Below are positions 36,326 through 48,100 of a stretch of 64,000 bases of DNA, piece after piece; position 1 is the stretch's first letter, and every line of letters starts with the position of its first letter. The DNA is taken from contig CM026427.1 in the NCBI GenBank assembly GCA_014871385.1, positions 4,720,988-4,784,987 on the forward strand. Direction: 5' to 3'. Source of the stretch: Ceratodon purpureus. Its lineage: Eukaryota > Streptophyta > Bryopsida > Pseudoditrichales > Ditrichaceae. Made by a program: the position numbers and the translations under genes. The notes under the pieces are model-generated. The model was not told where the DNA came from and did not search any database. It saw only the letters and a program-made list of their open reading frames with translations.

Positions 36326-39300
36326 ATGGGGGAACCTAACAAAGGACACGATCCGGAGAAGGGATTACTGCCAGACGATCCGCGACCATCGCTGAGTGAA
36401 GGCATCACCAGCGTCTTCAGCAAGGCTGGGGAAGGCATCACGAATGCCTTCTCCAAGGCTGGCGGAGGCATCCTTGACGCTGGCAAGAAGGTGGGTGAGG
36501 GCGCACGGGGCCTGGTGCCCCATGACGACGGACAGAAGAAGAAGAAGGATAGAAGCCAGAAGAAGAATCCGGACAGAGCGAAGGCTGAGAAGAAATTTCA
36601 CAAGGGCTTCAAGCCCATTCCAAGGGAGGAGCCCAAGGACACCAATATTGTGGGCAATATCACCAAACTCTTGCCGGCCAACACATTCCTCATGTTTCAG
36701 ACGCTGGCGCCTCTCGCCACCAACGATGGTAATTGCGGCAAGCCCGAGATTATCATGACTAGTATCATGCTCATCATCCTGGCGTCGACATGCATGCTGG
36801 TCTGCTTCACGGACACCATCCAGGTACATCTAATCCTGCCGATTATGAATTTAATCATTCTGCGGATTACATAGAGAGATTCATTTCAGGCCTTCGTTCA
36901 TATCCGCAAGTTAACAATGGTACGTTAATAGAGCACTTCGTACAAACTGAGGGGGATTGTCCAATGTAACAGTACAAGGTTTCTAGGAAAAGTTTACGCA
37001 CTTTGAGCACATCAGCAGGACCACAACTGACCCTGTTGGCACTGTTTGATGCAGTTCAATGGCAAGGTGTATCACGGACTCGTTACGTGGTCGGGGCTTT
37101 GGAACCCATCATTCAAAGGCGACCCAGCATTTATAGACTTACGCACGTATGAGTTGAAGCTTGCACAATTTTATGCCGATCGGCGGCACTACAAGGCAGA
37201 TAAACGTAGAGCGGCCCAGCATGGTTTGCCCACACCGGCTAGACCTGTAGAGCCTATGAAGCCAAATGGGCCTCACATCATGGGATCCACATATTCTAGT
37301 GGGAATAGTCAGTATGAGCTCAAGTTCACTGACTTTCTGCACGCGGTGCTGTCTGCCGCGGCCTTCGCCACCCTGACCATGTTGACAAACCCAGTGTCCA
37401 CCTGCTTCTACCCGGATATTCCCAGCACGGTGGTCAAGACTCTCCCTCTTCTGGTGGGATTCGTGATTAGTGCCATCTTTGCCTTTTCGCCTCCAGCTCG
37501 GAATGGCATTGCTCACCCTCTGTCGCCCAAAGTTCCCTCCGTAACGGACAATTACAAGCCACCTGACCCGAAAGGTGTGGTGCATGGTCCTCAGCTGCCT
37601 CCCAAGCCGCCTGGCAAGGACGATGCAGTGAAACCGAATAATCAGAAGCCTGATGATGATGATGACGACGATGATAGTCTCACCGGCTCTGCGAAGCGTA
37701 TCTTTGGAAAATTATTTAGCTCATCGGACCACGACGACCGTTCCCCTCCTGCGCATCACGCCGGGCATGGGCCGTTAGAAGGAATGAAGTCTTTCACCAG
37801 TGGATTGTTCAATAAGTACGAGCATGAGTTAAAAGAGGGAGCAGCGAAGGTGGTGCACAACTTGGGGGATGAGATGAAAAAGGAGGCAAGTCATTTGCTG
37901 GGCCGAGATGGTCCTGGTGTCACCCAGAGTAACAAAGAGGTACACCTCAACCCATTGAACAGTTGAATGTATAGCTGACTTATTGATTCTCTGCCTTGCT
38001 TGAACTCACATTGTGGTCAGATTTCTAAGTTTGAGGCGTCTCAAATGATGTAAGTTCTTACGCAATGCACAATGCGCAGTTTCATTTGCCTACTTTGGCT
38101 CAGATTCAAGAGGTTGCGAAGTCCCCCGGCCACGCAGAGGCACTGATGGCCGGCCTAATGAGTGTAGCTGGCGCTGGACACCCAGCTAGTCCTGGTGTCA
38201 CCCAAAGCAACACAGAGGTACACCAAAATCCATTGATTTATAGCCGACTTATTTATCCTCTGGCTTGATTAAACTCACATTGTAATCAGATATCTGAGTG
38301 TGAGATTTCTCAAATGATGTAAGTTCTTTGGTGCGCAGTTCCATATGCCTACTATGGCTCAGATTCAAGAAGTTGCGAAGTCCCCCCACGCAGAGGCACT
38401 AATGGCCGGGCTAATGAGTGTAGCTGGCGCTGGACATCCAGCTTTGGCGGCGGCTGCTCATGCTGCTCAATCGGCGTACACCCAAGGAGCCAAAGATGCG
38501 GTTTTGCAGATCCACCAAGACATCAAAACCGCGACGTCAGCCCCACTTGCAGGTCTCTCCAGGCAGACGTCCATGGCCCTCTCGCGAGCGAACTCCATGT
38601 TGCAGTCGGCGGGCTCCTCCCTCTCCCTCCCTTCCATTCACGATGCTCACGATGCGCTCTTCCATCAGGCAGCGCAAGTTCTGCAGCAGTCAGGTGAGCA
38701 ATCATTGATTTTACTTCCAATGAAATTGAGATTGCAGTCAGATGTTCAAAAGAAGTGGTCAGGGATTGAAGTACTCACATTCGTTGGGTGTTGACGTTTT
38801 CACTAATTTCAGGCCTAGTCTCGCCCTCGCCTCATGGATCTGAAGCCGCAACTGTAGCTCTTGCAGCGGGCAAAGCCCTGATGCAAGCTGGTTTTCAGCC
38901 GGGTGGCCTGTCACCGCAAGCGCTCGCTCTGAATGCATACGGGAATCTCAACCTGAACGCAGCCAATGCCCTCATAAAAGACGCGGGCAGTCTTGCCCTA
39001 CAAGGAGGGAAGTCCTTGACAGATGTCCAGGACGAATTGGCGAGACAACAATCAGCATTTACGCAAGGCTTGAATGCACAACTACAAACGCTGTACAACC
39101 CAGCAACATCTGTGGCCGAAGGCTTCACGGGCTTCATCCACAACGGATCTCAAACCCTAAATCAAATTCAGGATCAGGTGGCGCAGCAACAAGCAGCCAT
39201 TTCACAGGGGGCGTTCGCTGCCAATCTGGCTTCCATGGTTGCTCGTGAGACCGGAACCTTTCTTCAGGAAGGTGCAGATCACGGCATTACTGGGGTGCAA

Positions 39301-40365
39301 GACGAATTGGCCAGGCAGAAAGCGGCGGTAGTCCAAAGAGTGGACACGCAAGTACAGAGCATTGCGCAACCAGTGTCGTCACTTGCACAAAATGTCACCT
39401 CCCTGGCGCAGCAGGGCTCCCAAGCCGTGGGCAATGTGAAGGATGACATGATGAAACAAAAGGCTGTGCTGACCCAAGAGTTGAACACCCAGGTGCAGGC
39501 GTTGTCTACCCCGGCGACGTCCGTGGCCCAAGACATCGCCGCATTGAGAACCCCCGGATCCCAAGCCCTGACCTTAACCCAGGCGCGCGAAGCGGCGTCG
39601 CAGAAACTGGTCGACGGGTTGAACTCCCAGTTCGCGGCGTCCCTCGCTCAAGGCATGGCCCGGGGCATGAGCATGAGGATGCATGCCATGACCCCAGTGC
39701 AAGAGCACATCTCAGATGTGCAGCAACAATTTCAGAGTGCGTACCAACCAGCCACATCCGTCGCCATCGACGTTGCCACCTTGCTCCAAATGGGCAGCCA
39801 AATGCACACTCAACTAGCGAACCAGGCACAATCCGCATTCTCCCAGGGTCTCAATGCGGACCAGTTCGCCCAACCAATGCAAACGGCGCAACAGGTGGTA
39901 GAGACCCACCTGCGTCGACTAGCCTCCCTCCCGCCCCAATCTCCCTCCCAATTCACCGCCGCGATGTTCAGCGCCGCCCAGCCTGCAGCGTCCGTAACCA
40001 TCAACACGCTCGTCGACTCTAGACCCGTGCAGCAGATGGCCGAATCCTCGCAGAGCTTGGGCCCCATCATCGAAGACGTCACAGATGCAGCCTCAACTGG
40101 ACAACGAGCTGTATCCCAAGCTTTCGCCGCGGCGCCAAGCTTCGCTCAGATGCGAAACGCGTCGTCTGAGATCGTAGCAAGCACATCAGACGCCGCCGGG
40201 CAGGCGCTAGCAACTGCTAGCGCTAGAATCTGGAGGGAACGACCTGAATCCACCGAGATCAGTGACGCGATCTCCATCGAAGAGATCACCAGTGAGTCGG
40301 AGACGGAAGGTCGAAGTGATCGATTCAGAGCTGGTCCCTCCAGTTCGATGAAGAAATCACTGTAA
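36326..40365 (+). CDS. Giant DMP-family (DUF679) membrane protein with repeat tail
   Basis: Five coding exons (36326-36823, 37055-37939, 38080-38217, 38339-38693, 38813-40365) join in frame to 1142 residues. Residues about 107-320 hold the DMP core: LLPANTFLMFQTLAPLATND, a hydrophobic helix ending CFTDTIQ, GKVYHGLVTWSGLW, FTDFLHAVLSAAAFATL and LPLLVGFVISAIFAFSPP. That gives four helices, as in Arabidopsis DMPs, which are only about 200-250 residues long. Known DMPs act in membrane remodelling, and DMP8/9 act in gamete fusion. The loop between helices 2 and 3 carries an extra charged segment. In front of the core are 11-residue GITxxFSKAGE repeats. Behind it are an acidic DDDDDDDD run (about residue 365) and a long Ala/Gln/Ser-rich helical repeat region. 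Exon 3 is a tandem duplicate of the start of exon 4. The function of the tail is unknown; the repeats resemble apolipoprotein, LEA or perilipin-type lipid-binding helices, which is inference. The core identification is secure. Joining all five exons depends on splice consensus and frame. Confidence 0.85.
37913..38444 (+). repeat. Tandem duplication that created an extra exon
   Basis: Two copies of a 278-bp unit (37913-38190 and 38191-38444) each contain an exon end (GVTQSN, then KE or TE), an intron, and an exon start (AQIQEVAKSP ... LMSVAGAGHP). Introns and coding parts are both recognisably similar. The result is a 46-codon exon at 38080-38217 flanked by phase-0 introns. Copy 2 has lost a Gly (SPGHAE versus SPHAE). 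Confidence 0.85.
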
Positions 40366-41286
40366 GCCTGCAAGTTGTGATCGATCTCCATGCAGCAGTT
40401 TGCATGTTGCAGGAGTCTAGTTTTGTAGTGCCGAAGTTTGTACCTGTTGTAACATATCAAGTGGATCAGTTCTAGGATGATCGAGTTAGTTTAGGTTGAT
40501 CGATGCGATGTTGTGTCGGTATAGTCTGTGATTAATGATTTGTTGATCGGAGAATGTAGACGTAAATTAGTTGGGAAAGGGTTGGAAGCAGCTTCCATGG
40601 AGAAGTGGCTCGTGTATGGAATGGATAATTTTTTCCTGATAATGAGCACAGTGCAGATGTGCTTTCAGTTGCCACCAGTTCCCTTGCATGAGTTGAATTT
40701 AATCTGCAATCCAGGCTGCGCTTGTTGAGAGGCTGTAGAATAGCTATATTGATCACCTTTTTATATACTTTGACACTATGGGCCAGTTTCTGGCGGTAAA
40801 TACATTCCTGAGGGCCGGTTTACATCAAAAACAATTGGGTTTGAGCCCCAATTCTGTGCCTAATTTTTGGATTTACTCGAAGTAAAAGGTGGATAGCAGC
40901 CTATGTTGTTATTTTATTTTTATTTTTATTTTTTTGGTTAAATTAAATTTAAATTTAAATTTAAATGAGAGATCTTCTTCTGAGAGTACATGGCAAATAG
41001 GGATCATGGATTCTAACCCATTAAAAGAAGTAACCACGCATACTGTATTCCTTAAGGCTAGCCATGAAGTATGTTTCTGACATTCATAGAATCTAAAAAT
41101 AGATTTTTTTTTTTAGATAATTAATCCAAAGAGTCAAACAATTTTGCTATTTTATTTTATTTTTCTTGGAATGGTTTTTTTTGGTAACTTTAGTTTTCAT
41201 ATTATTGTCATGGCTTTCCTTTGACAATGAACGTTTTTTTGGGTCCCCGACCAACTTATTAAAGAATTTATAACCACAACTTACTT
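40366..41286. other. 3' region of the DMP gene, then AT-rich spacer
   Basis: 40366-40760 is balanced in composition and is probably the 3' untranslated region. At 40812 a Harbinger-like terminus appears (TGA|GGGCCGGTTTACATC), related to the element at 14120; its other end was not found. An (A)AATTT-type microsatellite lies at 40945-40966. Confidence 0.5.
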
Positions 41287-42280
41287 GTAACCCCTTTTTC
41301 CAAGAATGGTATCTTGATTATAATGAGCACTATAATTTTGAAAGCATAAGGTATCACTTGTAACTTTACAATTATAATGCACAATAGAAATCACAATCTC
41401 ATTTGCTGAGATGTAAGCCTTTTAAATGGTAGTTGTCTTTAGGTCACTTTAATATTGCAATTCCATTATATGTATTTGCATAAAATCAAAATTGGACGAA
41501 ATATCATATTATATATTCCACATAATAATAATTTTGTCACATTGGTATTTGGCATAGTATCTAATGTTGAAAATGAAGTTAAAATGCATTGATCACAAAG
41601 GCCTTAAATCCGGAAAGGATTAGTTGCGATTTGGAAACATAGTGGCAAATTGTTGTCATTTCAACAATTTTTCTAAGTTTTACAAAATTAAGCAACTTAA
41701 AAAATTTAATCCTATGATTTTACAAATTATGGCAATGCGGTCTTGGTCTTTGTTTTAGACCTTGGACATTGCACATGATTTGCAAGATCATAACTTACAA
41801 ACATTTTTAATAATTACAAATATTAATATTTTAGCCAATGATTGAATTGCAAAGCCACCATCAAACATTTCTAAAAGCCTTCTTACAGCAAAGTTATGGA
41901 TTTGAAATCAAAACCTAAATTTGGGATATATTTCTTTGTGCAATAAAAAATTAAATGATTTTTTATTTTCAAGCCTTGGATAGGGTAGACTTATTTAAGT
42001 AGCACCTTCAAAAATTTCTAGATGTCAAACTTACAATTCATTGGCCACAAATTGTCTCGCACTGTCGCACAATAGTACACTAGATTTTGTAGAGTTTTTA
42101 GACTATAACTTTTGCATAAAAAGTCATAAAGATGTTTTTGAAATAAGTGAATTTTAGGAATTGATAACTCTACAAGAATCTTGTGAAATTCAAAAAATGT
42201 AAAAAATGTTTTAAAACTGCCCTAATCTCCACAAAAAGGGCTACAATAAATTTTGGATTCTTTGTTCTTTTAGGGGTTAA
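41287..42280 (+). mobile_element. TTAA-type element, copy 6 (degenerate left end)
   Basis: The right end TTCTTTTAGGGG|TTAA (42277-42280) is clear. The left end GTAA|CCCCTTTTTCC is a decayed match. The interior is AT-rich and non-coding. It is likely an older member of the family; the left boundary is tentative. Confidence 0.45.
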
Positions 42281-43899
42281 ACAACTTATCCATAAGTATC
42301 AATGAAGGTGAAGGTGGCAAGTGAAACTACACTAATTTTCTGGGTACAAAGAAATTAGAAAATAATCTCTTATTTTTCAAAAGAACAACATGAACTTATT
42401 GGTAATATTATAAGTATTGTTCACTCAATGACGAGGGTAGGCACTCTTGAATGAAGAAGTGTAATTCACAACTTGGGTGTGGGTGACCATAGTAGAGAAA
42501 TTCTCTCCTTGGACCACAGTTGAGTGTCTTTTCCACGTTGAAGTAAGTCTCCTTGTGCAGCCTCCGGTTAAATCATTCTCAACCAAAGAGCATCTCAAAT
42601 CTTCACTCAATATCAATAGTTGTTTGGACAAATGAATCTGCAAGTTGGGAATTTTCCGGAGATTGTGTAGAGGTAAGGTGCAGAAAGGCACCCGAAATGA
42701 GAATTACAGTCTGAGGCTGTTCAACTTGCACCAGTCTTCGTTTTGCGCTTGGTTTTAATGGAGATGAGTGGTGAGATTGTGCCAGTGTGGGCCGCCATTC
42801 GCAATTACCATGTGCACTCAGGTGAAAAGAATCCCCACAGTTGCTGCATGGATTGGAGATGTTCCAGATTGTAAGCTAGTTCAAGCTGTGCGCTCATACC
42901 TCCAATTTTCATACATATATGTACGGCCTTGGGCCCCCTTTTCAAAATGTGCTCTAGAGTCTCTTCCTCTTGAACTGATCAAGAGGCATGTAGTCACGAA
43001 CTTATCCATGCTTGGCTAGATGAACAAGCCTGGGAGTATGAACCTTTGTTTTAAATTCGTTTGTATTTGATAACGAGAAGGCTCTCTTCAAGGTTTTTGC
43101 TACTCTCGACCCTACCAATGAAGATACCATTTGTTGACTTGGAGGTTGAATTAGGATCATTATCGAAATGAAAACAAAATCAATGCTGCTTTTGTCAGAC
43201 AATACATAATAGAAAACATGTTCTTCACTGTGGTCCCGAATCCCGAATGCTCCAAATTTTTACCAACCACGTCCCAGCTACCATCGACATTGAAGTAACT
43301 GGTTTCGACTTTCGGAGCTTTCAGTCACAAATCGGCCACCTTTGCAATTAAACAATCACAGTCCACCTGGTCCCCGTTCGTCGACTTGTAGAATTCAATG
43401 ATATAGAAGTATTCTATTGCAACTTAAACTGCAAATTCACGAGAGTGTTGCATGTACCAAATGAAAGGGAGCTATAATTCTAAAGATTAACATAGGTGCT
43501 GCCTATTATGCAGCTAGAACATGACTCAGCATTATCTTCGCACCTCAGCTGCCGCATTTGACCGAAGGAATTGATGATGCAGAAGTCGTATCATGGTGAT
43601 GCTAAGGAACAATGCTAGCTACTAACTATGCAGGTAGGTAGAGGATGCTGATTCCCTCGCCAATTTTATACACGAGCTTCGACTAATTTACGACTCCATA
43701 CCTCGGTTGAAACTCAGTTGAAAGATGAACGTCTTATGTGACCCCACTACAGGTCTCCCTGTTTTTATGCCACGTGCCTCAAACTTCAAGGAGATGGTGT
43801 AGATATAAATTGCATGTGGGATGCAGGAGGATATGAGCATTTGCAGACATTGTAAGAGTGAGCAGTTCAGTGGAGTTCAGGTAAAGACCAGTAAGAAAG
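42281..43899. other. Spacer upstream of the PR-1 gene
   Basis: No gene is recognised. From about 42420 the composition is balanced, with short unremarkable frames on both strands. The promoter of the PR-1 gene should lie at the right end. Confidence 0.45.
43804..43810 (+). promoter_or_regulatory. Possible TATA box of the PR-1 gene
   Basis: TATAAAT lies about 90 bp before the ATG at 43900, a normal distance for a plant TATA box with a short leader. Confidence 0.5.
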
Positions 43900-44559
43900 A
43901 TGAAGGCTCTGGCTGTGCTGGTGTTGGTTGCGGCTGTGCTGGAGGTTGCAGCGGGGCAGAGTGTTGCAGACCAGTACTTGAACGCCCACAACAGTGCCCG
44001 GAGGGCCGTGGGAGCAGGCATACCCGACTTGCGATGGAACAATCAGCTTCAAGCGTATGCCACCAACTGGGCCTCGAACCGAGCCAACACAGCGAGGTGC
44101 GCATTGTCCCACTCGGGTGGGCCTTACGGAGAGAACATCTTCTGGTCCAGTGGGTCGTCCACGCCAGCTGATGCCGTCAGAGCCTGGGTTGATGAAAAAC
44201 AGTTCTACAATTACGGCAGCAACTCATGCGCGGCAGGGAGAGTCTGTGGCCATTACACTCAGGTATGTGTGTCAAATTTTCATAGAAGAAAAATACTAAA
44301 CATCAGAAATACGCAACAAATTCTAGTGCTATAGTGGAGGATTGTGACGTTTAGATTATAGTGACACTGATCAAAGTTGCGTTGCGATGGTCTTGTGCAG
44401 GTCGTGTGGCGAAACAGCCAGTTTGTGGGGTGTGGATCAGCAAACTGCCCTGGAGGTGGAACCTTCGTAGTCTGCAGCTACAATCCTCCAGGCAACTTTA
44501 ACGGCCAAAGACCATATCTGCAATCAGACGTACAATACTTCTTTCGCGGAGAGAAGTAG
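43900..44559 (+). CDS. PR-1-like secreted CAP-domain protein
   Basis: Two exons (43900-44262 and 44401-44559, phase 0) encode 173 residues. The N-terminus MKALAVLVLVAAVLEVAAG is a signal peptide, probably cleaved before QSVADQYL. The CAP domain follows: LNAHNSARRAVGAGIPDLRW, CALSHSGGPYGENIFW, AVRAWVDEKQFYNYGSNSC, CGHYTQVVWRNSQFVGCG and FVVCSYNPPGNFNGQRPY. Six cysteines are placed as in plant PR-1, and the His/Glu of the CAP cavity are present (LSHSGG, GENIF, GHYTQ). PR-1 proteins are apoplastic, bind sterols and are induced by pathogens. The length equals the usual 160-175 residues and no C-terminal extension is present. The intron splits GHYTQ|VVW; many angiosperm PR-1 genes lack introns. 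Confidence 0.93.
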
Positions 44560-45192
44560 TGGGGAAGCGTATCCAAAATGAGATGTTGAACATGCATGGA
44601 TCGGTACCAAGTAATATACTATTTACCTTAAAGATTAGTTATGTCCAGATCCTCCCAGCTTGCTTTCGTTGCTATCTGAAGACCTTTTTCTTGTCAAGTC
44701 GTTTACATCCGGCTCCATGTGGAAGATTTCTACCCCGATGATTCAGAAAGTGGACTGATCCCACGTTACATTCAATAACCTCGTCGTGCAGTATCTAGTC
44801 AAGCAAGAAGAAGTCGGGTTTCTACAAGGAAGCATTAGCTACAGATTCAACTTAATCACCAAGGAGCTCTTAGTGATCCGTCCATGTATGCGAATCCATG
44901 CGTACGGCTAGACTTAGTTTATCACTACTTAATCTACCGAGTATACAGGATCGTGAAATAAAGCACTAATCAGGGAACTGGGGAGAGGGAGAAGCCCCCG
45001 CTCTGTCCTGTTTATGGTATCAACAAACTTTCCTTGTGATTCCAGTTCGGGCCAAGTGTGCAACTAAGACATTCATAATGCTGACATCTACAGATGATCA
45101 TGTACACTGGAAAGAAGAATTTTCAGTTTTTGAATTATGAATTAAAGGCCCTCACAAGTGCGCACCAAAGAATGAATACATCAACATACTAG
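44560..45192. other. Spacer between convergent PR-1 and deacetylase genes
   Basis: It should hold both 3' untranslated regions. No other signal is seen. Confidence 0.5.
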
Positions 45193-48100
45193 CTATTGAG
45201 GTGTTTGCCGAGCTCTCGATTTCACAGCACTGTATCTCAAAGCCGCAGATCGATAAACGTCAGCATGAGCCTTAATAGAAGCTGCACACCCCAAAAATTA
45301 TAGAAGCAAAACAGTTACCGATGAGTTGGAGAAGAGTTAGGAGCAAATAATAATTACCACATTCTACTGGGACTCTTCTAGACGGTACAGTTGTGTTTCG
45401 AGAGGTCCAATTCACAAGGCCTAAAACCAGACGGAGGAGTACTTACCATCACTTGGACGAGAGTAACCTCCCCCCATGGTGATCACTAGTGGGAGGTTGC
45501 GCTCAATGCAAGCACTGTACACCATATTGTTCCGTTTCAATAGCCCTTCTCTGCAAAGCAAAGATATATAGTAAGAAGCGCACCACAGGTAGCAACTCAA
45601 GCTAAGAAAGCTGGAATGAGAAGCAAGATGAATACTCTAAGTCTAGTAGCACAAGACTTAGATGTAATACTAAGCCGATCGACAAAATAGAATCAAGAAA
45701 TTTAAAATAAGGAAAATTGCAAATCACCTGGTCATGGCAAGGCGACCAAAGCTATCTTCTTTAAGAGCATCCACTCCGGCCTGCAAGTCAACAAATCAGC
45801 TGGTTTGATTCAGCTAATTCTGGTGTTTTGTTCACAAATGTATTCCAAAGTGAGGTAATAAACAATTTGGACCTAAATTACCTAATGCAAATTTGCTTAC
45901 ATTACTGTACATAGTATGAAGCAGAAAGAGATATGCTAAGTTGTAAAGAAGGGTAATCTCAGAGTACATAATACTGATAAAAGTAGACCCATATATCTAT
46001 TAAAAGGCGCAACGACACTACCTGAAAGAACACTAGGCTCGGATCATGCAACTCAATTAGATGAGGTAACCATTCAGCAAGTGTCGCTAAGTAATGCTCA
46101 TCTCCGGTGTTATCTGGAAGACCAATATCATAATTTGACTTTGTTTTTGTTTTCCATGGATAGTTTCCAGCCCCATGCATGTCAAAGGTTATTACGCGAT
46201 CATCATTCTCGAACAACTTGGATGTCCCGTTTCCCTGCCAAGCACAACATGACAGGATCATAAAATAAGAAAATCAAGAACTGTCGGCTGAAACCACTTT
46301 AAACTACATGCAGTTTCAAATCTTTCTCCAAAATTTAACTGTGACTAAAAAACTCCACATGTCCTGTGTGACGTGCTTTATTCTGTGTACAGCTGACTAC
46401 CTGATGAACATCAAGGTCAACAACGAGGATTGGAGTTTGCAAATTGCACTTAGTGGGATAATCCCTCAAACATATTGCAGAAGCTACGGCAATGTCGTTA
46501 AACACACCTGCAGAACACAAGTTGTAATCAGTTGGATAATAGCTCCTGCAGCTTATGAGAGCACGTTCCTTATTGACAATATTGGCTATCAACTTGATAC
46601 GGTGATTAATTTGCACGGTCAAACAAGGCTAACTGGCACGCTAACGCTTCTAAGCCAACTACAGTCTATTTTACAGCGCTCAATCCCTGCAATTTGCAAC
46701 CCCCTGCAGAAAATGGGAGACATGCTTCACATCATGCATACATAGTTTGAACACATACTTTAAGAAATGAGAAAGAGATTTTTTTGAGAACCGATAGCTC
46801 ATTTAGAGAACACGTACTTACAAAAACCCTCTCCGTGACCGGCAAAAGCGTGGTGTGTTCCCCCTGCTATGTTCGCGGACACTCTTCTTTTGCCTTGCAT
46901 CACTGTACGCATTGCAGCCACAGTGCCTCTGACATAGCATTCAAGTTAATTTTCAGAATTTCGGTTTCAACGTTTCAAATGAAACCTGCTACAGTTTTCT
47001 CATGAGCAAATAAAAACACCTCGGCTCTAGCAACATAAGTAAAAACAAGAGAACATTTACCCGGTGGAAGCAAGAGAGCGTTGACGGTGCTCAACACTCC
47101 AAGGAAAACCTACCGCCCGCTGTTCCTTCTCAGTCAATCCACCTGAAATAAACCTTTGCACATACCTGCGCCAGGTGAAAGGCAAGGTCAGCACATCCAG
47201 TGAAGTTAAAGAGAAGATCATGCATCCAAAAGAGAATCCATATGTTGGTAACATCACTGGGCAGAGCACGTGTTTTCTAACACTACATTGCGGATAATGA
47301 CTACATGAATCTCCTAAGAAACAAGGCCCTTACCCTTCATCATGCACCAAGCAAACATCATCAATAGCCGCCAAGGGAGCAGGCTTTGTCACAAGAATAT
47401 CACGCAGTTGTTCATCTCCCTCCAACAACAAGCGTGTGGCTCGATATCTGCCAGCATGTAGCGAGAATAAGCTTCTTATGGCAGTAACATCAGCTTCAAC
47501 AAATGGGCGTCTAAGTATTGCCCTAACCAGCAAATTGCAAGGTTGCAATATCCATAAAACCTAGTCCTGTAAAGCATTAATCGGCTCACTTTTAATCTAC
47601 GCATCGTCATACATAAAGAAGAAATTATACACGAGTGAAACGAATAAGGCGCTAACTTGGTCATCGGAAATCTATGACCCTCGGGAAGAGGTACTACATA
47701 GTGATCAGCATAAAAAGCAAGTAGCCCATCTCTTGGAGATTCATCTAATGCCGATGCGTCTGTTCTGATTTCTGCCGTCTGAACTCCTCCCACGCCAGCA
47801 CAAAAGCTCCTGTAGAACTGTCTACTCCCCAACCTGCGGAACCCTGAATTCCAATAATTTCTTATCAGCATACGGTAAGTTGATACATGAGCCAAGAGCC
47901 TAATACCTTAAGATTAATAACACTTTCTAATTCCACATTCAACTTAACAGCAAAGAGATATCTATCAGTTGCCGAAGCATAGACCTAAAACCCTTCCCAG
48001 GGTTGCCTACGTAGTTGATGAATACCATTGCACAAGTCCACAGGAAGTTCATAGACATGGTGCTAAGTAACCGAATATCTAGCAAAATTATAAGAAATTT

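Noticed and set aside
38895-40082. Reverse-strand Cys/Trp/Ala-rich frames under the DMP tail
   Set aside because: They are antisense shadows of the repeat-coding exon 38813-40365; composition follows the complement of Gln/Ala codons.
43821-44171. Forward frame with Cys/Gly-rich start overlapping the PR-1 gene
   Set aside because: Off-frame shadow of the PR-1 exon, which has the signal peptide and full CAP motifs.
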